Shown: positions 22,428-28,990 of the stretch, one piece after another
How positions within the stretch are numbered: the first letter of the stretch is position 1
Layout: each line of letters begins with the position of its first letter
DNA from: Devosia insulae DS-56
GTDB taxonomy: Bacteria; Pseudomonadota; Alphaproteobacteria; Rhizobiales; Devosiaceae
Assembly (NCBI RefSeq): GCF_000970465.2
Contig: NZ_LAJE02000272.1
Span: forward strand, 1 to 36,753
Direction of reading: 5' to 3'
DNA length: 36,753 nt
The notes under the pieces: model-generated
Told to the model about the DNA's origin: nothing
What the model saw: the letters and a program-made list of their open reading frames with translations, nothing else
Databases searched by the model: none
Translations under genes and position numbers: made by a program

Positions 22428-24746
22428 TCAATCTCTGGCGATGGCGGCGGCGAGGTGCGCCTCGACGTCGACATAGGCGTCGTCCCCGACATCGAAGACG
22501 ACGCGCGACAACGTGCCGTCGCTGAAATCGAACCCCGGCTCGTATTCACCCGAGACCACATCGCCGCTGTCATAGCCGATGCAGAGCCCCTCGCCGGTGA
22601 TGGCGAAGTGGCCGGTCATGGTGCGGATTTCGCTCTCGGCCACCACCTTGTCGTCGATATAGAGCCGCGCCGGCCCATACGACTCCTGGTAGCTGCCGGT
22701 GCGCTGCTTGGTGAACTCCACCCCCACCACATGCTCGCCGGCCTTCGGCGCATCGCCGATCAGCTTCTGCTCGGGCGCGATGCCGAGGAAGTTGTAGGTG
22801 TAGAAGAGCTTGCCGTTCTTGACGAACAGCGAGTGGCCGCCGAAGCGCGAGCCATGCGCGAAGATCACTCCCTTGGTCCTGGGCGTGAACTCCACATCGG
22901 CCAGCACCTTGAACGATACGCCATGCGTATTGGCGGCCGAATGCTCCGGGATCTCGCTGGTGCCTGGGTAATAGACGAACTGCCCGCTCGGCGGCACCGG
23001 CGGCTTGAACTCCATCTTCAACAGCCCCATCACGCCGAGGTCGGACAGCGGCAGCACGTTGAACTTCTTCGCCTCTTCCATCCACAGGGCGACAAGTTTC
23101 TGCAGCCGGTCCGGATACTGCTCGGCGAGATCACGGGATTCCGAGCGGTCGACTTCGGTGTGGAACAGCTGCCAGCGGTCCTTGTCGAAATGTCCGAGAT
23201 CGGTGAACGGCCCGTGCTCGGTCACCGCCTTCCAGCCGCGGTGCCAGATGCCGCGGGTGCCCAGCATCTCGTAATACTGCGTCTCCTTGCGACTGGGCGC
23301 ATGCGGCTGGTCGAAGCTGTAGCGCATCGAGACGCCGGACAGCGGCACCTGCTCGTAGCCATCCACCACCTTGGGGAAGCTCACCCCGCAGCAATCGAGA
23401 ATGGTCGGCACGATGTCCGTGCAGTGGTGGTACTGGGTGCGCACTTCGCCCCGCGCCTTGATGCCCCTGGGCCACGAGATCACCAGTGGATCGGCAACGC
23501 CGCCCTGGTACGAGTAGCGCTTGAACATGCGGAACGGCGTCGAGAACGCCGCCGCCCAGCCGGTCGGATAGTGGTTGTAGGTTTCCGGCGAGCCGAGCTT
23601 GTCGATCATCGCGAGATTCTGCTCGATATCATCGGGGTAGCCGTTGGCGAACTTGCCCTCGTTCACCGAGCCGTTCGGCGAGCCTTCGCCCGAAGCACCG
23701 TTATCGGCACAGTAGATCACCAGCGTATTGTCGAGCTGGCCGGACTCCTCGAGATAGTCGACGATCCGCCCGATCTCGGTGTCGGTATACTCCGAGAACG
23801 CGGCATAGACCTCGGCCATGCGCGAGAACAGCCGCTTCTCATCGGGCGACAGCGTCTCCCACGGCCGCACCGCGTCTGCCTCGGTGAAGCTGCCCTCGGC
23901 CATCGGGTTGAGCGGCGTGAGCTCGGTCCCCTTGGGGAGGATCCCCGCCTTGATCATCCGCGTCAGCGCCCACTCGCGATAGGCCTCGTAGCCATCGTCG
24001 AACTTGCCGCGGTATTTGTCGATGAATGCCTTGGGGGCGTGGTGCGGCGCATGATTGGCGCCCGGACAGAACCACAAGTACCAGGGCTTGTCCGGCTCGG
24101 TCTGCTTGCTGTCGCGGATGAACTCCAGCGCCTTGTCGGCGAGATCCCTGGACAGGTGGTAGCCCTCTTCGGGCGAGTAGGGCTGGGCGATGTAGTGGTT
24201 GTCCTCGACGAGATCGGGATACCAGTTATTGGTTTCTCCGCCGACGAAGCCGTAGTAGCGGTCATAGCCCTGCCCCAGCGGCCAGCGCTTCTTCGACGAT
24301 CCCATGGTCCATTCGTCGACCGGGATATTGTGGTTCTTGCCCACCCAGAAGGTCGACCAGCCCGCCTCCCGCAGCACCGTCGCCATCGAGGCGCATTCGG
24401 GCGGGATGTGCGAGCTGTAGCCGGGAAAGCCGCTCGCTGCCTCCGAGATGGTGGCAAAGCCGTTCTGGTGGTGGTTGCGCCCGGTCAGGAAGCACGAGCG
24501 GGTCGGCGAACACAGCGCCGTGGTGTGCCACTGCGAGTAGCGCAGGCCGCGATCGGCCAGCCGCTGCAGCGTCGGCATCTCGATCCGTCCGCCGAACGGT
24601 TCCCAGGCCGCGAGCCCGGTATCGTCATAGAGGATGACCAGCACGTTAGGCGCGCCCTCCGGCGCCTTCCGCGCGCGGAACGGCGTCCAGTCGGGCTTGG
24701 AGTCTCTTATGTCGAGGCTGATCTTGCCTTTGAACGTCGTCGTCAT
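22428..24746 (-). CDS. Arylsulfatase, type I (CSPTR motif)
   Basis: A 772-residue sulfatase that hydrolyses sulfate esters. Metal-binding Asp41-Asp42 are in LYDDTG. The formylglycine site is CSPTRSCFLTGR with Cys79 as the residue to be converted. GKNH, ADNGASGEGS and later His/Lys motifs complete the alkaline-phosphatase-like core. After about residue 560 comes a beta-rich C-terminal part, as in the long AtsA/PAS-like class. The N-terminus (MTTTFKGKISLDIRDSK) has no signal peptide, so the enzyme is probably cytoplasmic, unlike many secreted sulfatases. AAGGAG precedes the ATG, which overlaps the DUF1622 stop by four bases. The substrate is unknown. Confidence 0.93.
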   Translation of the reverse strand: MTTTFKGKISLDIRDSKPDWTPFRARKAPEGAPNVLVILYDDTGLAAWEPFGGRIEMPTLQRLADRGLRYSQWHTTALCSPTRSCFLTGRNHHQNGFATISEAASGFPGYSSHIPPECASMATVLREAGWSTFWVGKNHNIPVDEWTMGSSKKRWPLGQGYDRYYGFVGGETNNWYPDLVEDNHYIAQPYSPEEGYHLSRDLADKALEFIRDSKQTEPDKPWYLWFCPGANHAPHHAPKAFIDKYRGKFDDGYEAYREWALTRMIKAGILPKGTELTPLNPMAEGSFTEADAVRPWETLSPDEKRLFSRMAEVYAAFSEYTDTEIGRIVDYLEESGQLDNTLVIYCADNGASGEGSPNGSVNEGKFANGYPDDIEQNLAMIDKLGSPETYNHYPTGWAAAFSTPFRMFKRYSYQGGVADPLVISWPRGIKARGEVRTQYHHCTDIVPTILDCCGVSFPKVVDGYEQVPLSGVSMRYSFDQPHAPSRKETQYYEMLGTRGIWHRGWKAVTEHGPFTDLGHFDKDRWQLFHTEVDRSESRDLAEQYPDRLQKLVALWMEEAKKFNVLPLSDLGVMGLLKMEFKPPVPPSGQFVYYPGTSEIPEHSAANTHGVSFKVLADVEFTPRTKGVIFAHGSRFGGHSLFVKNGKLFYTYNFLGIAPEQKLIGDAPKAGEHVVGVEFTKQRTGSYQESYGPARLYIDDKVVAESEIRTMTGHFAITGEGLCIGYDSGDVVSGEYEPGFDFSDGTLSRVVFDVGDDAYVDVEAHLAAAIARD

Positions 24747-25129
24747 GGCCTGCTCCTTGGCTCCGTGATTTCAGGCCCCGTCGTCTCCTCGCGGCGCTTC
24801 TCGTCCATTTCCGAGATGTCGCGCTCGAGGAAGAAATTGAGGAAGGTGCGGATGGCGGCGATCGCCGCCAACTGGCCGATATCGTCCCAGCTCGGCGCCG
24901 CCGAGGTTTCGATGATGTCGGCAGCCAGCTGGAAGGTGAGGCCGGCGACCAGCCAGCGCGAATAGTGCATCCAGATCGCCCGGATGCTGCCGTCGCGCCG
25001 CCGCCACACGATCGTGGCGAGCGCGCCGATGACGGCTTCGAGGGTACCGGCAACGATCACCGCCAAGGCGATGAGGTTGATCAGCGGTACCACCACTTCG
25101 GTCAGTCGAATGAGCCATTCGTCGAGCAT
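24743..25129 (-). CDS. DUF1622 small membrane protein
   Basis: A 128-residue inner-membrane protein. Two or three hydrophobic segments are visible (about 12-35, 58-72 and 84-96), followed by a charged tail with ERDISEMDEKRREE. The block WLVAGLTFQLAADIIETS and the following AAIRTFLNFFLERDI are typical of the DUF1622 family. Its function is not known. The gene overlaps the following sulfatase gene by four bases (ATGA) and lies 12 bases after the HAD gene, so it belongs to the operon. GGGAGG is the ribosome-binding site. Confidence 0.82.
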   Translation of the reverse strand: MLDEWLIRLTEVVVPLINLIALAVIVAGTLEAVIGALATIVWRRRDGSIRAIWMHYSRWLVAGLTFQLAADIIETSAAPSWDDIGQLAAIAAIRTFLNFFLERDISEMDEKRREETTGPEITEPRSRP

Positions 25130-25141
25130 TTCCGCCTCCCT

Positions 25142-26122
25142 TCACGCCGCCGATGCCGTGGCATCGGGCACAAACACCGTGCGCCAGTCGTTCTTCATAC
25201 TGACCACGGTGATCCCGTATTCAGCGGCATGGTCGAGCGCCTCGGCCAGCGGGCTCAGATGGAACTCGCGGTCATAGGCGAACTCGCGCGCCGCATCGTC
25301 GTGGTGCAGCAGCAGTCCGAGCCGCGGGCCGTCGCCGGTCAGCGTGTAGCGCAGCATGGCGAGGTCGCCGTCGGAATTGCCGAAAGCGAAGATCGGTCGC
25401 CGACCGATATGGAGGCCGATATTGTGGGCCTTCACTTCGCGGTCGTCGAAGCTGTCGATCTCGGCTTGCTTGACCAGCACCCCCACCCCGTCGCGCAGCT
25501 CGAAGCGGGTCTTGACGCTCGAGCCCACCACCTGCTCGGGCGGGATGCCGTAGGCGTCCTCGGCCAAAGCCCGCACCAGATCGATGCCGCCGCCGGTGAC
25601 GATGAAGGTCTTGAAGCCGTTGGTGCGCAGGTATTCGAGCAGCTCGACCTGTGGTTCATAGGTGAGATCGATGAAGCGTCGGCCGAGCTTTGGGTGGCGC
25701 GCGCCGGCGAGGAAACTCCGCGCTTCGGCATCAAACTCATCTTCGGTATTGCCGGCAAAGGCCGTCGCGCCGACCTCGAACAGGCCTTGCTTGCCCATCT
25801 GCTTGATCGCGGCGATGTCGCGCTCCAGGTAGGCCTTGTACGGCTGCTGCTGCTTCAGGTCCGCATCCTTGCGGACCAGCGCCTCGAGCCGTTGATGCCC
25901 GAAATAGAACTGCACCTGCAGCGGCTGTTCGCACCAGAGCGTGCCGTCATTGTCGAAGGTGGCGATGCGGCGCGCCCGCGGCAGGAAGTCGGGGCCGGGT
26001 GTGGTGACGCGCTGCACGAAATCGAGGATCGCCGCCTTGGCGGGGCCATCGCTCCATGAGGGCAGCGGCGTGGTGCTGACGGCGCTGTGGTCACCACCAG
26101 GTGAAAGATCGTCGCGTTGCAT
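25142..26122 (-). CDS. HAD-family phosphatase, cytoplasmic paralogue
   Basis: A 326-residue HAD hydrolase without a signal peptide. Motif I is FDNDGTL with nucleophile Asp57 and Asp59. Motif II is Thr176 in FIVTGGG. The metal motif FGNSDGDLAML (247-257) is intact, unlike in the exported paralogue at 17594. Shared blocks (LPSW at the start, HHDDAAREFAYDREF and YGITVVSMKNDWRTVF at the end) show that the two are homologous over their length. The layout is phosphoserine-phosphatase-like, but the substrate is unknown. The start ATG has AAGGA nine bases ahead. It lies between the two sulfatase genes and is probably co-transcribed with them. Confidence 0.87.
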   Translation of the reverse strand: MQRDDLSPGGDHSAVSTTPLPSWSDGPAKAAILDFVQRVTTPGPDFLPRARRIATFDNDGTLWCEQPLQVQFYFGHQRLEALVRKDADLKQQQPYKAYLERDIAAIKQMGKQGLFEVGATAFAGNTEDEFDAEARSFLAGARHPKLGRRFIDLTYEPQVELLEYLRTNGFKTFIVTGGGIDLVRALAEDAYGIPPEQVVGSSVKTRFELRDGVGVLVKQAEIDSFDDREVKAHNIGLHIGRRPIFAFGNSDGDLAMLRYTLTGDGPRLGLLLHHDDAAREFAYDREFHLSPLAEALDHAAEYGITVVSMKNDWRTVFVPDATASAA

Positions 26123-26211
26123 CGGACAGCATCCTTGAGTTCAGCGATGTGCCCTGGTCTGCCGGACGGGAGCCATGCCCTCGCCCGGCTGTTCGTGACG
26201 CTCGGCCGGCG

Positions 26212-27759
26212 TCAGTGTCCGGCGCCGCCTGAGACTTCGCTCATCTTCGAGATCGCGTCGTCGATGGTGAAGCTGTTGGGGTGCTGGATCGGCGGGAAGT
26301 CCTTGAACGTATCGGCGAACTTGCCGGCGATCACCTGAGCCGCGAAGATGATGTAGTCGTGGTAGAGGAACCACTCGTAATAGGTGTTCGAGGTCACGTC
26401 CGCGAACTCGTACGGGTCGGTTCTCAGGTTGAACAGCTTGGGCAGCCGCAGTCGTACGAACGGCTCGGCCCAAACGCCCATCGTCCCCTTGAGCCGCTGC
26501 TCCATGAAGACAACCTTCCAGTTGTCGTAACGAATGCCCAGGATGTCGCCGTCGTCGCTGATATAGACGAACAGCGGCCGCGGACTCTCCTTCTCCTTGC
26601 CGGTGATGTAACCGACGAGGCTCACCCCATCGATGTGGTTCTTGTAGGTCCGTCCATTCGCCTTGTAGCCCGTCTTGAGCTTGTCGACGACGGTGGTGTC
26701 GCCCGCCATCTCGAGGAAGGTCGGTAGCCAGTCGTGGTGCTGCACGATGCCGGTGGCGACTGAACCGGCCTTGATCTTGCCGGGCCAACGCGCCAGCAGC
26801 GGCACGCGGAACGCGCCTTCCCAGTTGGTGTTCTTCTCCGAGCGGAACGGCGTCATGCCGCCATCCGGCCAGGAATTCCGGTGCGGCCCATTATCGGTCG
26901 AGTACTGCACGAAGGTATTCTCGGCGATGCCGAGTTCATCGAGCAGGTCGAGCATCTGGCCGACATTCTTGTCGTGGTCGATCATCGTGTCGTGATAGGG
27001 CGATTGCCAGCGGCCGGCCTGGCCGAGGCTGGCTTTCTTGGTGTGAGTGAACATGTGCATGTGTGTGGTGTTGAGCCACACGAACCAGGGCTTGCCGGCC
27101 TTCTCTGCCCGCTTGATGAAGTCGGTCGCTGCCGCCACGAACTCGTCGTCGCAGGTTTCCATGCGCTGCTTGGTCAGCGGCCCGGTATCCTCGATCTTCT
27201 GCCTGCCGATCTTGCCCCAGCGTTCCTCGACCGTGGGGTCGTCGTTGTCGGTCGCCCAGGAATGCACCACGCCGCGTGGGCCGAGGTTCTTCCTGAAATC
27301 CGGAAAATCCTTCTCCGGCGGGTAGTCGTACATCTCCGGCTCTTCCTCGGCATTGAGGTGGTAGAGGTTGCCGAAGAACTCGTCGAACCCATGGTTGGTG
27401 GGCAGCATGTGATTGAGATCGCCCAGGTGGTTCTTGCCGAACTGCCCGGTGGCATAGCCCTGCTCGCGGAGCAGCGCCGCCGAAGTAACGATCTTCTCGT
27501 TCATGCCGATCGGCGACGCCGGGGCGCCGACCTTGCTGAGGCCGGTGCGCAGGACGCTCTGTCCGGTGATGAACGACGAGCGCCCGGCGGTGCAGCTCTG
27601 CTCGCCATAGCTGTCGGTGAACAGCATGCCTTCCTTGGCGATGCGATCGATATTGGGCGTCTGGTAGCCCATCAAACCGTGCGTGTAACAGCTGAGGTTC
27701 GATTGGCCGATATCATCGCCCCAGATGACGAGGATGTTCGGCTGCTTGCTCTTGGCCAT
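26212..27759 (-). CDS. Arylsulfatase, type I (CTAGR motif)
   Basis: A 515-residue sulfatase. Metal-binding Asp15-Asp16 are in WGDDIG, and the formylglycine site is CTAGRSSFITGQ with Cys56. Ala replaces the more common Pro at the third motif position, which the C/S-x-P/A-x-R consensus allows. Further motifs are GKNHLGD, THMHMFTH and STDNGPHRNSWPDGG with the metal-binding Asp-Asn. The C-terminal half contains the usual small second domain. There is no signal peptide (MAKSKQPNILVIW), so it is probably cytoplasmic. GGAG lies seven bases before the ATG. It is the first gene of the - strand sulfatase cluster, followed by a HAD phosphatase after about 90 bases. Confidence 0.93.
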   Translation of the reverse strand: MAKSKQPNILVIWGDDIGQSNLSCYTHGLMGYQTPNIDRIAKEGMLFTDSYGEQSCTAGRSSFITGQSVLRTGLSKVGAPASPIGMNEKIVTSAALLREQGYATGQFGKNHLGDLNHMLPTNHGFDEFFGNLYHLNAEEEPEMYDYPPEKDFPDFRKNLGPRGVVHSWATDNDDPTVEERWGKIGRQKIEDTGPLTKQRMETCDDEFVAAATDFIKRAEKAGKPWFVWLNTTHMHMFTHTKKASLGQAGRWQSPYHDTMIDHDKNVGQMLDLLDELGIAENTFVQYSTDNGPHRNSWPDGGMTPFRSEKNTNWEGAFRVPLLARWPGKIKAGSVATGIVQHHDWLPTFLEMAGDTTVVDKLKTGYKANGRTYKNHIDGVSLVGYITGKEKESPRPLFVYISDDGDILGIRYDNWKVVFMEQRLKGTMGVWAEPFVRLRLPKLFNLRTDPYEFADVTSNTYYEWFLYHDYIIFAAQVIAGKFADTFKDFPPIQHPNSFTIDDAISKMSEVSGGAGH

Positions 27760-27943
27760 CGTTCTACTCCGTTGGCAGATAGGCGTGGCGACGGGAGGCC
27801 GATCCGGAAGCGGGCGGCCGGTGGGAAGTCATGGTGACGGGAGGCGCGTTAACCGTGTCGGACGACAAATCCGGCCGCTGCCATGGAGTGGCCGCACGCC
27901 ATCGCAATAGTGAACGAAATGCTAACAGCGACCGGAGTCTATT

Positions 27944-28162
27944 ATGCTGCTTGATGAAACCAATGGTGGCGGGGGCCATCAGGGACCTTGGTGCCCATCG
28001 TGCAAACAGCCGATCCTTGAGGGCCAGAAGACCCTGCAGGTGATATTCAACGACGACCCGCACGGGTTCCGGGGCAGCACCGGCGTCTACCACGCCCAAT
28101 GCGGCAAGGTGTTCGCCTCCCTCGCTCGCGTCATGAACCTCAACCCCTGGGCGGGACGCTAA
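27944..28162 (+). CDS. Small zinc-knuckle-like protein
   Basis: A 72-residue protein with CPSC (Cys17, Cys20) and HAQC (His50, Cys53), a likely CCHC zinc site. The blocks DDPHGFRGSTGVYHAQCGK and FASLARVMNLNPW look like a conserved small family found in Hyphomicrobiales, as far as I can tell from memory. There is no signal peptide. ATG 27944 has GGAG eight bases ahead. The gene is divergent from the sulfatase cluster. Its function is unknown; small CCHC proteins can be regulators or adaptors. Confidence 0.7.
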   Translation: MLLDETNGGGGHQGPWCPSCKQPILEGQKTLQVIFNDDPHGFRGSTGVYHAQCGKVFASLARVMNLNPWAGR

Positions 28163-28206
28163 GTACAGCGCCTCGCGGAAGTTGGGAGCACCGCAGAACG
28201 GGCACA

Positions 28207-28371
28207 TCAGCGCTGCCTGCGGACGGGAATGGTGCGATAGCTCAGCGCGCGGGCGCCGAACAGCTCGGCGCGCATGTCGGGAATGCCGGCCCAGACGCGG
28301 GTTGAACGCGCCGGTGCGCGATCGGGCTTCGAGCCCCGGATCGCGGCGGTGAGAATTCCGTGCAGGAACAT
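28207..28371 (-). CDS. Possible small protein of 54 residues
   Basis: The - strand frame starts MFLHGILTAAIRGSKPDR and ends in an Arg-rich tail (IPVRRQR). AGGA lies nine bases before the ATG. It has no signal peptide, no recognisable domain and high Arg content. It lies between the zinc-knuckle gene and another small - strand gene. Support is limited to the start signal and an open frame; it could be spurious. Confidence 0.4.
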   Translation of the reverse strand: MFLHGILTAAIRGSKPDRAPARSTRVWAGIPDMRAELFGARALSYRTIPVRRQR

Positions 28372-28435
28372 GATCGTTGGTCCTCAGGGTGCCGGTGTGA
28401 GGCCGGCGCTATGCGGGATGCCCTGTGGATGCGTC

Positions 28436-28642
28436 TCAACGCGGCGCGATACTCGCCGCGATGCTGGGGCAGTGGGCTGCCGTGTGGTCGGCGGTGCAGG
28501 CCTGAGCCGGCGCTTGGGCGACGTGCGGCGCGGCCGGAAGGCTCAGCACCACAGCTGCCGTCAGCAGCCCGATGCGACCGAACGCCGACACGGTGGAAAC
28601 GCGGGATTGTCCCGGCGCCAGGCGATCGCGTGAAACGGACAT
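28436..28642 (-). CDS. Small exported protein of 68 residues
   Basis: From ATG 28642 (GAGG six bases ahead) the frame encodes a basic N-terminal region, a hydrophobic core (IGLLTAAVVLSLPAAP), a likely cleavage site near AQA, and a mature part of only about 20 residues with two cysteines. It could be a tiny secreted peptide with a disulfide, or a chance frame. An upstream start at 28705 would hide the signal peptide and is not supported. It reads in the same direction as the small frame at 28207. Confidence 0.45.
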   Translation of the reverse strand: MSVSRDRLAPGQSRVSTVSAFGRIGLLTAAVVLSLPAAPHVAQAPAQACTADHTAAHCPSIAASIAPR

Positions 28643-28990
28643 GGAAACCTCACTCAACAGCTCGAGCCACGCGTGAGGCGGGCGGGCAGTGATGGGGTGA
28701 GGCAAAGGCGAGACTGGACGCCAGAGCTTGCCGAACCCTCACGGCGCCCAAGGGCATTCGATTTGATTTAGCGGCTAAGGCGAGGGGGCTCATGGCCCTC
28801 GCAGTCGGGCGATTTCCCTTCTCCCCTCAGGGGAGAAGGTGGCCGAAGGCCGGTTGAGGGGTGAGGCGGCACAGCGAGCGCTCGCTGAGAAGCTGAACCC
28901 CTCACCCTAGTTCCGCTACGGACCTGACGGTCCTAGCTGCACTAGCCCTCTCCCCTCAGGGGAGAGGGGCCGCCGACTGCCAGTCCGGTG
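28643..28990. other. Intergenic region with a mosaic repeat
   Basis: Apart from the repeat element at 28817-28969 I see only about 170 bases of ordinary DNA, probably the promoter region of the small exported protein gene on the - strand. Confidence 0.5.
28817..28969. repeat. Mosaic palindromic repeat (RIME-like), copy D
   Basis: Each end carries a strong hairpin: CTTCTCCCC-TCA-GGGGAGAAG on the left and CCCTCTCCCC-TCA-GGGGAGAGGG (28946-28968) on the right. The left end continues with the GGTGGCCGAAGGCCGG block shared with copy C and the TTGAGGGGTGAG box. The middle differs from copy C. It lies just after the pbpC stop and probably ends that transcript. Confidence 0.7.

Noticed and set aside
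22455-24965. Open frame of about 836 codons on the + strand, opposite the 772-residue sulfatase
   Set aside because: Same kind of antisense shadow; the - strand frame carries the sulfatase motifs and a good start signal.
26700-27600. Idea that the CTAGR sulfatase is inactive because Pro is replaced by Ala
   Set aside because: Ala is an accepted residue at that position in the sulfatase consensus C/S-x-P/A-x-R.
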